Below are positions 9,163 through 17,598 of a stretch of DNA of 64,000 nucleotides, one piece after another. A model generated the notes under the pieces. It searched no databases. It was not told where the DNA came from and saw only the letters and a program-made list of their open reading frames with translations. A program made the translations under genes and the position numbers. Origin of the DNA: Vibrio maritimus (lineage in GTDB: Bacteria > Pseudomonadota > Gammaproteobacteria > Enterobacterales > Vibrionaceae); the NCBI GenBank assembly GCA_000755425.1, contig BBMT01000001.1:124001-188000 (forward strand), read 5' to 3'. Position 1 is the stretch's first letter; every line of letters starts with the position of its first letter.

Positions 9163-10958
9163 TTAGAAATCTAACTTAAATACAGATGTCGTTCCGCTCA
9201 CTTCGTTGCCCACCGCGATGAAGTGCTGACCCTGCCTTGTAAAATACTTAATCGACTCAGGCCCAAGATCTCCAGCTTTTGGGTTGTACGTATCGTTCGT
9301 ACAATCACCATCGTCTACTTGAGTGCAAACCGGTTGATTAAAGTCACGGTTGTTCACATAGGTGATAAATAGTGCTTGCTTAGGAACGGTGACGTCATAA
9401 ACCATAATACCGCCTTGTCGCTCTAGCCCAATAAATGCGTAATGACGGCCATTGATAGAGGCGACTTCAATAGCTTCTGGTTCGACGCCTTTGTCATCAC
9501 TACGATCATCGGCTGATGTGTTGTTGTCGTTAGTGCTGTTAAAGTTGGTTTTGTCGTTCTTCAGTACAATGTTCGCGAACTCATCTCCGCTGTCGTAAAC
9601 AGCTTCTCCTTGGTCATTCCAAATCGTGAAAGAACGAGCGCCAAAGGCTTGTACCTTTTCGTCAGCCTGCAGTGGACTGTTTGCTTTGATGACTTTAAGA
9701 CGAGCAAGCTGTTTGTTGTCTTTGAGCGCTTTGGCAAGAGGGTGGTCATCAGCAACCTTTAGCTTTTTGCCGCGCACTTCATCAACATAAGCAATACAGA
9801 AATCCTGGTTGGACGCATAATCCGCTGTTGACTGATCTTCGTCGCCATCCCATTTATAGCCAAGTTGGTCACACTGCTTCTGAGTGGTATCAAACCCATA
9901 TTCACGGCCATCGCCTTCGTTTGCTGTCACTATGTAGGTTTTACCGTCCACTTGGTAACTAGTAATACTGTCAGGCATATAAAGCCCTTCTAGCATTGGG
10001 TAGCTTTGTAAGTTGCCAACAATTTTGTCTTTGTTTGATGCATCAAGCTGAGCGGTTTCCCAGGATTTGCCACCAAGTCCGTAGATGCCAACTACGCGTT
10101 TTTGTTCAACGTCGATGGCTGCCAGTGCATTGTTTTCTTGAAGTGCGACATACACTCGACCGTTGTCTGCAAAGGTTAAGTATTCTGGTTCCAGATCTTG
10201 TGCAACGCTGGCTTTCGGGTGTGAGATTCGAACCTTGTCACTTAGTTCAGTATGTCTGGACTCACCTTGATTGAAGTCTCTAAAGTCGATTTGCGTCACC
10301 TCGGCATTGAGTGGGCCTTTGCTTAAGTCGACGAGTGTTATTGAGCCTTCTGGATCGATGGAGTAATCTGAGTTTGGTTCACCCTCGTTGGCCGAGGCAA
10401 TGTATCGCCCATCTTTAGAAAAGCTCACCATATCCGGCAGAGCGCCTGCTGGGTAAGTAGTAATGAGCTCTAAAGTATCTGAACGGTACAATGCGATAAG
10501 ACCCGCTTTTTGCTTATTCGCGTTTTCAATGGCGACTGCGACCAATCCTTGATGCACAGAAACGCTGTTTGCCGCACCAATGGCAATGCCTGACAGCGCG
10601 GCTGCCGAGTTAAGATCAATTTGTCCGGACAGAGTTGGTGCACTTGCTTCGTCAAGTGACATGACGTCAACGGTTTTACCTTGAGCATTGACGACATACA
10701 GCTTGTCGGTGCAACTATCATAACTGACGATTTCAGCAGCAGAGCTAGCAAATGGCGCATCAGCTACAGAAGTTCCTACAAGAGTAAGCCCACTAACCGT
10801 CATCTCACTGGATTGCGGCGCTGTTTGAGTCAGACATTGAATATTAAATTCTGTCACAGCCGAGAATGGCTGATTTGTGGATGTTGGTGTGCTTGAGGCG
10901 CAGCCAGTAAACTGGCAGAAGCAATAGCCAGGGCAGATAGAGCGAGTGTGTGTTTCAT
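9163..10958 (-). CDS. choice-of-anchor I type beta-propeller lipoprotein, one frame break
   Basis: A large exported protein of propeller-like repeats, resembling the choice-of-anchor I family. Repeats include DKLYVVNAQGKTVDVMSL, LPDMVSFSKDGRYIASANEG and ITSYQVDGKTYIVTANEGDG; the C-terminus has GVEPEAIEVASINGRHYAF and AGDLGPESIKYF. The substrate or partner is unknown. The main frame begins without a signal sequence. A perfect ribosome site (AAGGAGG) precedes ATG 10958 in a neighbouring frame, encoding MKHTLALSALAIASASLL. One missing G near 10903 joins them and gives the lipobox LLGC, so it is most likely a 598-aa lipoprotein. No operon partner. Confidence 0.75.
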
Positions 10959-11054
10959 GTTTCCTCCTTGAAAGTAGACTCGCCGACTTTAGAGAAGTGG
11001 TATGACGTTTTTATGTCGATAATGTAACTATCTGATTAAATAATATAATTGACA

Positions 11055-11085
11055 ATAAAACAAAGCGAGAGCCAATGCTCTCGCT
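11055..11085 (-). terminator. terminator after the PLP enzyme
   Basis: The perfect 9-bp stem AGCGAGAGC / GCTCTCGCT with a 4-base loop is followed on the minus strand by TTGTTTTATTG. It lies 24 bases beyond the stop at 11109. Confidence 0.85.
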
Positions 11086-11108
11086 TATCTCGTCTCTGAT
11101 AGTCGGAA

Positions 11109-12920
11109 CTATCGCCTTAGTGTATTGAAGCTAGGTTGATTGCGAATGACTTTTTCATGAACCTGCGTGTAGGTTTGCAGGTAGATGTCGTCAATTTGCT
11201 CTGCACTTGGGAAACTTTGTGAAAACTCGGGATGCTTATTATCAATAGATAAGCTTGCTGCTTCGATGATGTGAGCGATAAACATACGCGGATCTTCTAG
11301 GCCAATAGAGAGCCTCATGGTGGTTGGTTTTATCCCCGCCTCGGATAGCGCCGAATCACTAAGTTCTGAGTGCGTGGTGAGCGCCGGACATAGAGCAACG
11401 GTATTGGTTTGCCCAAGGCTGACTTGCATACCAATTGCAGGCTCTAGCATGTCGAAGAACTGCTTAAACACCTCTCGATTGATAGGCGCTCGATTTCCAT
11501 TTCCTTCCATGTCGATGGTAAATAGCGCTGCCGGTAACCCCAAATACATATTCTTCTGGCAGTGAAGGTAGTTATCGCTATCAGGGAGAGCAGGGCAAGA
11601 GACATTGATATCTGGATGGGCATCGAAGATTTTCGCTAGCGTTAGCGTGTTAATGGTTTTTTGTACCACACGCATCTCATAAGTTTTCATGCCGTTTAGT
11701 ACTTCAAACGCTTTGTCCGCATCGAGGAACGCGCCCTTGATATAGTAAACGTTCCAAAACAGTGAGTTATTCCACTCAATAGTCACTTCATCGCCATTAG
11801 GTTTAGTGAATGGAACACTCTCACCTTTAGGGATAAACATGGTTTCGTTTCGACCGATTACTACACCGGCGGTCGTTGTTCCTGAACCAGCAAGCTCCTT
11901 GGTATACGAGTGAATGACGTAGTCGGGGCGCTCCATAACATCATCACGTTTAAGAACAGGGTGTAGCATCGGTGTACCAACGGTTGAGTCGACAATTACA
12001 TCCCAGCCGCGTGTGTGTGAGGCATGGCTAATGGCCGCGACGTCCAGCACGTATCCGTGAGGGTTGCAAGGCGATTCTAGGTAGACGTAGATGCGTTTGC
12101 CATTTGCTATTCGGTCTGCGTATTTCTCCGTCACTTCATCTAAGCGTTTGGCGAAGTCGTCACCAGAATAACCATCGACCCACTCAACGGCGACATTGAG
12201 ATTTGACGGCTTAGCGAACCAATCTTCAAGCAATTGATACGAGCCGCCATAGATGTTTCGTGATGCCAGAACAATATCTTCATAGCCCAGCAAATGACTA
12301 AGTAAACCATCAATCGCTGCCATACCGGAGTTGAAGTTCCAAGCAAGGTATTGGTTTGCTCTATCACCGGCTTCTAAGTCGACCATATGATTTGCAAGAG
12401 CAATCGACGTTGGGTTGAGCAACCTTGAGTAGATATCGTGCAACGGCTCTTTGCCGTTAAATGCATCTTCAATCCACTCTGTACACGCGAAAAGATAGGT
12501 CGCAGTACGAGTGATAACTGGGCTTGCAGAGAAGATCGCAGCCACATTGTCAAAAATAGGGTATGCCCCTTTAGATGCGAAGTTGCCATTGTTGGTGGCG
12601 ATTGATTGATAAGTGGCGCGCATCGGGTTTTGCAAGTTGTCTAGAATCTTCGCGATCTGGAACGACAAAAATCGTTTGGCATTAAACCAAGCGATGCGAT
12701 CGCTTTTGTCGAGATCAGATAGGCCTTCGACGGTGATTGCCCAAAGGTCGTGAATCTTGTTGTTCGCTTTGTATAAGGTCGTTGCAAGCTCGACCAGTGA
12801 CATTCCGTATTCACTGCTCGGATCGATTCCAAAATGCTGGGCTTGCTCTATTGCTAATGCCTCTGCTTGTTCGTGTTTGGTTGTTTTTCTTAGAGGGCTG
12901 AGTTGAGTCGAGGTATTCAT
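11109..12920 (-). CDS. PLP-dependent Cys/Met-metabolism enzyme with N-terminal extension
   Basis: Fold-type I PLP enzyme of the cystathionine gamma-synthase / methionine gamma-lyase superfamily, probably making or cleaving a C-S bond. The cofactor lysine lies in HSYTKELAGSGTTTAGVV; NFNSGMAAIDGLLSHLL, VYLESPCNPHG and DVIVDSTVGTPMLHP are typical core segments, and the C-terminus has MRLSIGLEDP. At 603 aa it is about 200 aa longer than common family members: the first 120 or so residues are an unrecognised mostly helical extension, and there is an inserted region around the ESVPFTKPNGDEVTIEW segment. AAGGATGG precedes ATG 12920. An Lrp-type regulator is divergent from it, suggesting amino-acid-responsive control. 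The exact substrate is unknown. Confidence 0.8.
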   Translation of the reverse strand: MNTSTQLSPLRKTTKHEQAEALAIEQAQHFGIDPSSEYGMSLVELATTLYKANNKIHDLWAITVEGLSDLDKSDRIAWFNAKRFLSFQIAKILDNLQNPMRATYQSIATNNGNFASKGAYPIFDNVAAIFSASPVITRTATYLFACTEWIEDAFNGKEPLHDIYSRLLNPTSIALANHMVDLEAGDRANQYLAWNFNSGMAAIDGLLSHLLGYEDIVLASRNIYGGSYQLLEDWFAKPSNLNVAVEWVDGYSGDDFAKRLDEVTEKYADRIANGKRIYVYLESPCNPHGYVLDVAAISHASHTRGWDVIVDSTVGTPMLHPVLKRDDVMERPDYVIHSYTKELAGSGTTTAGVVIGRNETMFIPKGESVPFTKPNGDEVTIEWNNSLFWNVYYIKGAFLDADKAFEVLNGMKTYEMRVVQKTINTLTLAKIFDAHPDINVSCPALPDSDNYLHCQKNMYLGLPAALFTIDMEGNGNRAPINREVFKQFFDMLEPAIGMQVSLGQTNTVALCPALTTHSELSDSALSEAGIKPTTMRLSIGLEDPRMFIAHIIEAASLSIDNKHPEFSQSFPSAEQIDDIYLQTYTQVHEKVIRNQPSFNTLRR

Positions 12921-13052
12921 ATTTCCATCCTTTATTTTACCTCTTAAAAGTTTAGTGTTATAAAAATGTTAATGATTGCGATGTGCTAACTAGTTACGGG
13001 ATTTAGCGCAATATTATTGCGTTGAATTGGTCAATTTTGAAGGAATCTGCCA
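12921..13052. promoter_or_regulatory. divergent promoter region, PLP enzyme / Lrp regulator
   Basis: This 132-base AT-rich gap separates two divergent starts and must hold both promoters. By analogy with Lrp-type regulators next to their target genes it is the expected operator region. I did not find one clear dyad. Confidence 0.5.
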
Positions 13053-13508
13053 ATGGATGAGATTGATAAGAAGATATTGAAAGAGCTTCAAAGCAACGCT
13101 CGATTGAGTAACCAAGAGCTTGCCGATCGCATCGCTCTTTCACCGTCTCCCTGTCTTCGCAGAGTACGGGCATTGGAGAAACAGGGCATTATTCGTGGCT
13201 ATCACGCGAGTGTCGATCAAGAGGCATGTGGCTTGCCAGTTAACGTCTTTGTGCTGGTTAAGCTAGAAAAGCCTACTGAGGATAATATGCGAGACTTTGA
13301 GCAGCACATTGAAGCAATGGACGAGGTTCTAGAGTGCTTTTTGATGACAGGTAATCATGACTATTTACTTCATGTGGTGAGTGGGTCACTGAAAACCTAT
13401 GAGCAGTTTATTCGTCGCCAACTTACTCCGCTTCCCAATATTGCTTCTATTGAATCAAGCTTTGCATTCGGGCAAGTAAAACGAAAGACCAAGCTTCCGA
13501 TAAACTAG
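13053..13508 (+). CDS. Lrp/AsnC family transcriptional regulator
   Basis: An intact 151-aa feast/famine regulator. The N-terminal helix-turn-helix is DEIDKKILKELQSNARLSNQELADRIALS followed by CLRRVRALEKQGIIRGY. The C-terminal RAM effector-binding domain contains the GNHDYLLHVV segment. AAGGAATCTGCCA precedes ATG 13053. It is divergent from the Cys/Met-type PLP gene and most likely controls it. A parallel known to me is MdeR, an Lrp-type activator of methionine gamma-lyase in Pseudomonas putida, but equivalence is inferred from layout only. Confidence 0.93.
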   Translation: MDEIDKKILKELQSNARLSNQELADRIALSPSPCLRRVRALEKQGIIRGYHASVDQEACGLPVNVFVLVKLEKPTEDNMRDFEQHIEAMDEVLECFLMTGNHDYLLHVVSGSLKTYEQFIRRQLTPLPNIASIESSFAFGQVKRKTKLPIN

Positions 13509-13632
13509 GTATCGGATCGTTGAACCGTCGAACCGTCAGCCGGAAACTTTTACACAGCTTTACATTCCTGACTATCGCCTAACAATTGTAAATTCTTGAT
13601 AATATCCTTAGCTTTTTTAAGGAATCATAATC

Positions 13633-14159
13633 ATGTCAAAAAACTATCAAAACCGACAATTGCTCTTCACTGGTTAACGGGACTGACCTTCATCGGGATC
13701 TTTGTACTTGGCAAAGTCTTTGAATCGATGGAGCGCAGTCCAGAAAAATTCGAACTGCTTGGTATTCATAAGTCATTGGGTGTGATTTTACTTGTGATAG
13801 CCACAACCCGCCTGATCTGGCGATTCAAAGAGGGTGCTATCGAAAGCGCTGCGCCTATGCCTCGATTGCAGGAAATCGCCGCAAAATCTATCCATCACTT
13901 ACTTCTTTTGGGCACATTATTGATGCCAATCTCTGGCATTATGATGAGCATTGGTGGCGGACGAGGGATCGATGTGTTTGGCTGGGTTCTCTATAGCAAG
14001 GGCGAAAAGATTGAATGGCTTGGTTCGCTAGGCAGCAACCTACATGGTATTGGTGCGACCGTGTTGATGGTTGCTGTTGCATTGCATGTGCTTGGGGCGA
14101 TTAAACACCAAGTTATTGATAAAGATGGCACAATCAGTCGTATGCTGGGTCGCCGCTAG
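13633..14159 (+). CDS. cytochrome b561 (CybB type), one frame break
   Basis: Inner-membrane di-heme b-type cytochrome with four transmembrane helices, likely passing electrons from quinol. Candidate heme ligands are the His residues of TIALHWLTG, LLGIHKSLG, LHGIG and ALHVLGAIKHQ. The ribosome site AAGGA and ATG 13633 open one frame (MSK), while the conserved protein starts in the next. The run of six A at 13638-13643 needs one more A, giving MSKKLSKPTIALHW and 175 aa. A terminator follows. Confidence 0.87.
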
Positions 14160-14212
14160 ATAGGGCTGTGATCATAAACAATTTTGTCACTGGCTTTTCT
14201 CGCAGGGTAAGA

Positions 14213-14246
14213 AACGGTTTTGAACTAGGTTTCGAAGCCGTTTTTT
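14213..14246 (+). terminator. terminator after cytochrome b561
   Basis: AACGGTTTTGAA pairs with TTCGAAGCCGTT (12 bp with G-T pairs), followed by TTTTAC. The rest of the gap up to 14493 holds only AT-rich DNA, presumably the promoter of the next gene. Confidence 0.85.
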
Positions 14247-14493
14247 ACGTCAGAGTAAGGGGATGGTTGCAGGTTAACCATATTCTGATTCTAGATGTGA
14301 TTTTTGGTGATTAATTAAGCTTTTATAATGGGCGTATATTTAGCTGTTGTTTTTATAAATCAGTGCGTTAGTGTTACATTTGTCAGTAGCTTCAGTATGG
14401 TGTTAGGATACCGTTTTGTAAGTTTATTGTTAGTATTAGTAGTAAAAGAGAGAGGCACGCAGGAAGCGTGTCGGTAGTTCTCACTGAATGATA

Positions 14494-15404
14494 ATGAAAA
14501 AGCGGACACCTTTCAAAATATCTCCAATCATCAAAGCGTTGCTCTGCTTAGCGCGCTTCCTCACAATGCGTTTGTGTTTACCGAACGTGGTGATTGTATA
14601 GAGGCATTTGCTGGCAATGAAGCAACAGTATCGACGTTTGACTATCGATCTCTGATTGGGTTGAATCTTACACAGATGCTGTCATCACAGCTTGCCAAAC
14701 GACTGAAAAAACACATTAAGAAAGCGATCGAATCCGATCTTACCGAAACCATTGTCCATCCTGTTCGTGCCGCAGACCTAGCTCCGGAATTTCGAGGGCT
14801 GACCGGACCCGAGGACACGCTGTGGTTTGAAGGAAAAGTTACTCGAATCCCAGCGTGGGGAGGAGGGGAGGTCAATGCGGTGATGTGGCTAAGTAGTGAT
14901 ATAACAATGACGATTAGCCGTGAGCAAAAAATCAAATCGCTCATTGAGTTAGATGCGCTTACCGGAGCCCGTAGTCGTCGCTCGTTACTTAAGTTTTTGC
15001 GCCGTGCGTTTAAAGACCAAGATGCATCGTCATATTCGTTGCTTTACATCGAGGTTCGAGATTACCTGACGTACAAAAGGGACTATGGACTGGTAAGCAG
15101 TGAAAATTTGCTTAAGCAGCTAAGTGATTTTTTTCAGCAACATATTAGCGCGCCAAATAGGCTGTATCGCTTTGAAGGCAGTGATTTCGTGGCAATTTTA
15201 CCAAGCACCGATTACGTAGAAGCTTGTCAAGTGGCCAAAAATCTTACAGAAAGCCTTATCAACACAGAGCTAGAAATCGGTCAGCACGCACTAACTATCC
15301 CTATCGATGTAGGCGTGGCTGAGAATCATATTACCCCAACATCACGCCCTTTGGATGCGCTTTATCTCGCTAACGAAAATGTTGGTAAATATCAGTTGGG
15401 TTAG
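14494..15404 (+). CDS. PAS-like / degenerate GGDEF domain protein, one frame break
   Basis: The N-terminal half (SVALLSALPHNAFVFTERGDCIEAFAG and following) looks like a PAS sensor domain. The C-terminal half is a GGDEF domain opened by ELDALTGARSRRSLLKFLRRAF. The signature is altered: RFEGSDFVAILP stands where RxGGDEFxxxLP is expected, so catalysis is doubtful and a c-di-GMP/GTP-binding or scaffold role is more likely. The frame has no good start until ATG 14494 (or 14488) in a neighbouring frame is joined by adding one A to the AAAAA run at 14497-14501, giving about 303 aa. Cytosolic, with no membrane segment. Confidence 0.75.
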
Positions 15405-15460
15405 CGTTAGCCTTTTTCTACCGGAAACACTCGAATTGCTTAGTATTTACTAATATTTCT

Positions 15461-15484
15461 AGGCGATGCATGACATCGCCTTCT
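15461..15484. terminator. hairpin between convergent genes
   Basis: AGGCGATG / CATCGCCT with a 5-base loop sits between the stop of the GGDEF gene and the stop of the convergent secreted protein. The T-tracts are poor on both sides. Confidence 0.5.
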
Positions 15485-15496
15485 GGGTTTAAAAAG

Positions 15497-16072
15497 CTAG
15501 TTAAGGACTACTGTCCATTGCGCTAAGCTCATATCTACGCTCGCACAGTCGCTAAGCTCAAGTGGACGCTTGACCCAAGGTCCTGCTTCTTGTGTTTCTG
15601 TTGCTACTGACAGGCAGAGTTGCGCATTTTCAAGTAGTCTGATGGTTTGGTCTTCTTCGCTATACACAAAGCTTTGATGTTTAGTATCACTGCATTTTAG
15701 AAGCCCAAATTCAGTTTTCCCGGTTGCTAAAAGTGCTTGAAGACACAGACCTTCAAAGGCGTAGGAGCGTATCCTATTTGCAGCTTCATCGTATTCAAAT
15801 CGTGCGTCATTATCTTGATAATCTCGCGGGGATCCTTCAGGAGCTTTGGGTTTACACGAATGAGTTTGCACTAATTCAGATTTACCTCGCCCATAGGTAT
15901 CAATACAAAATCCGTATCCATTTGGTTCATCCAAATTGTCACTTAATACGATGTAAGGTGGTTCTGATGGAACTTGCGGTGTGTTGTTAGGTGAAGTAGC
16001 GGCGGCGGCAATAGTACTAGTGACGGAAAGAGCGGCTATGAGAGTTAAGTTGCCTGTGAGAGTAAGGTGCAT
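15497..16072 (-). CDS. secreted protein, ricin-type beta-trefoil-like
   Basis: 191 aa with an N-terminal signal peptide (LIAALSVTSTIAAAA) and then a single domain of about 150 residues. Three similar repeats of a C...C pattern end in aromatic positions (ARFEYDE, QSFVYSEE, LAQWTVV), as in ricin-B beta-trefoil lectins, where QxW closes each lobe. Cysteines occur in pairs (GFCIDT/HSCKP, LCLQAL/KCSD, LCLSVA/DCASV), which would form one disulfide per lobe. The fold call is by pattern only. A carbohydrate-binding envelope or secreted role is inferred. No operon partner. Confidence 0.6.
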   Translation of the reverse strand: MHLTLTGNLTLIAALSVTSTIAAAATSPNNTPQVPSEPPYIVLSDNLDEPNGYGFCIDTYGRGKSELVQTHSCKPKAPEGSPRDYQDNDARFEYDEAANRIRSYAFEGLCLQALLATGKTEFGLLKCSDTKHQSFVYSEEDQTIRLLENAQLCLSVATETQEAGPWVKRPLELSDCASVDMSLAQWTVVLN

Positions 16073-16212
16073 CTTGTCATTTCCCTGAGTTGCTTGTCAA
16101 TTTGACATTAACTTCAGCATAGTTGCTTTTTGGGAAATGGGGCGGATCAACACATAACATGCACTTAGAATCAGGTTCTGCTATCAAAGAAAAGGATGTA
16201 AGAACTGGTACG

Positions 16213-16237
16213 AAAAGACCCCGCCTAGCAGCGGGGT
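16213..16237 (-). terminator. terminator downstream of the mng operon
   Basis: On the minus strand ACCCCGC / GCGGGGT pair over a 6-base loop and are followed by CTTTTCG. It lies about 120 bases past the manA stop. Confidence 0.75.
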
Positions 16238-16354
16238 TGGTCAAAGCGGTTGCTACGATTTACGTAAAAAGACCATAAGTTACCAATAGTGAGCCTGTGA
16301 AGTCTCAATTAAACAGACTCTAGGTGTTTTGAATGCGTTCACAGTAACCGGGGG

Positions 16355-17542
16355 TTAGTTAAACGCACGAGCAAGAACACCATTCCCTTGATATTGGTAA
16401 TGAGCAGAATCATTGCTGATGAATACCGATTCGCCAGGTCTTAATACAACTTGGTTGTCTGATGACGATACGGTCACTTTACCTTCTACGCAGAACAGTA
16501 TTTCTGCACTGCGCAAGTATTGACGTTGGATTTCTTGGTTGGACTCAATAATGTCAAATCCAAAGTCGTCCACTGGAATAGGGTAACTAAGCCTACCGGC
16601 CTTGTTTACAGGATTAAGCCTGATATCTTCCGGCTTGATAGACTGGAACTTAACGTTGTCGATAAGCTCGGATACGTCGATGTACTTCGGTGTTAAACCT
16701 GCGCGCAGAACATTGTCTGAACTCGCCATAATTTCTAGACCGGTTCCCTCTACATAAGCATGAGGTGTTTCGGCATGCAAAAACATCGCTTCACCTGGTG
16801 CGAGCTCAACGGTGTTGAGCATCAGCGGTGCAAACAGACCAATGTCATCGGTGTAGTGCTGATAGAAACTCTGGCTATAAGACAAGGCTTCCCTAACCAT
16901 CAAACTTTTTGCGGGTTTCTTGTAAGCGGCATAAAGCTCTTGCAATGCTTGCTGCTTATTGTTTCCGCTAAGAGACATGATCTCGGTAAAAAAGCGTTTG
17001 AGACCATCGCTCGTTTGATTGCTCGCCAAAGCAGTCACCTGAGGTTCAAGTGCGTCAATATCAATGGATTCAAACAAGCGGACTATGTCTTCGATTGGTC
17101 GAAAGCCATTCATCGCCTTGTAGAAAGTGAGCGCATAAACCAGTTCAGGTTTGTGGTTCGGATCCTTGTAATTGCGGTTGGCGGCATCAAGTGGGATACC
17201 TTGGGCATTCTCACGCTCGAAGCCTAGTTCAGACTTATGCTTGTTAGGGTGCACCTGAATCGATAATGGCGTTTCTGCAGCAAGCACTTTAAACAAGTAC
17301 GGCAGCTCCCCAAATCGATTGGTTGTGTAGTCACCGAGGGCTTTTTGTTTGTCACTGGCAATATAGTCTGCAAGTGAAGAGCCTGTGTCTTCAAGCACTG
17401 AACTACCATTGGCGTGGGCGCCCATCCAGATTTCAGCCTGTGGTTCATTATTTGGGTTTTCAATGCCAAATAGCTCAGTGATGGAGGTTTTACTTCCCCA
17501 CGCATAGTGCTTGATGTCATTGCTAAGTTTTACTAGAGACAT
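16355..17542 (-). CDS. manA: mannose-6-phosphate isomerase, class I (second copy)
   Basis: An intact 395-aa paralogue of the enzyme at 7208. It carries HYAWGSKTSITELFG, PQAEIWMGAHANGSS, LSIQVHPNKHKSELG, YKDPNHKPELVYAL, AMNGFRPIEDI and LHAETPHAYVEGTGLEIMASSDNVLRAGLTP. ATG 17542 is chosen over an upstream in-frame start at 17632 because the family begins at MSLVKLSND. It follows mngB by 56 bases on the same strand, so it most likely converts the mannose-6-phosphate released by MngB into fructose-6-phosphate. This copy is probably induced with the mng genes and the other is probably housekeeping. Confidence 0.95.
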   Translation of the reverse strand: MSLVKLSNDIKHYAWGSKTSITELFGIENPNNEPQAEIWMGAHANGSSVLEDTGSSLADYIASDKQKALGDYTTNRFGELPYLFKVLAAETPLSIQVHPNKHKSELGFERENAQGIPLDAANRNYKDPNHKPELVYALTFYKAMNGFRPIEDIVRLFESIDIDALEPQVTALASNQTSDGLKRFFTEIMSLSGNNKQQALQELYAAYKKPAKSLMVREALSYSQSFYQHYTDDIGLFAPLMLNTVELAPGEAMFLHAETPHAYVEGTGLEIMASSDNVLRAGLTPKYIDVSELIDNVKFQSIKPEDIRLNPVNKAGRLSYPIPVDDFGFDIIESNQEIQRQYLRSAEILFCVEGKVTVSSSDNQVVLRPGESVFISNDSAHYQYQGNGVLARAFN

Positions 17543-17598
17543 GTGTTTTCTACCAATCAGCGATGGGTAGCTCCCCCAAGTGAGGGAGCTGGTGGATG

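Noticed and set aside
14160..14493. Riboswitch in the long leader before the GGDEF gene
   Set aside because: The only stable structure is the terminator of the preceding gene. I saw no GEMM-like or other known riboswitch core.
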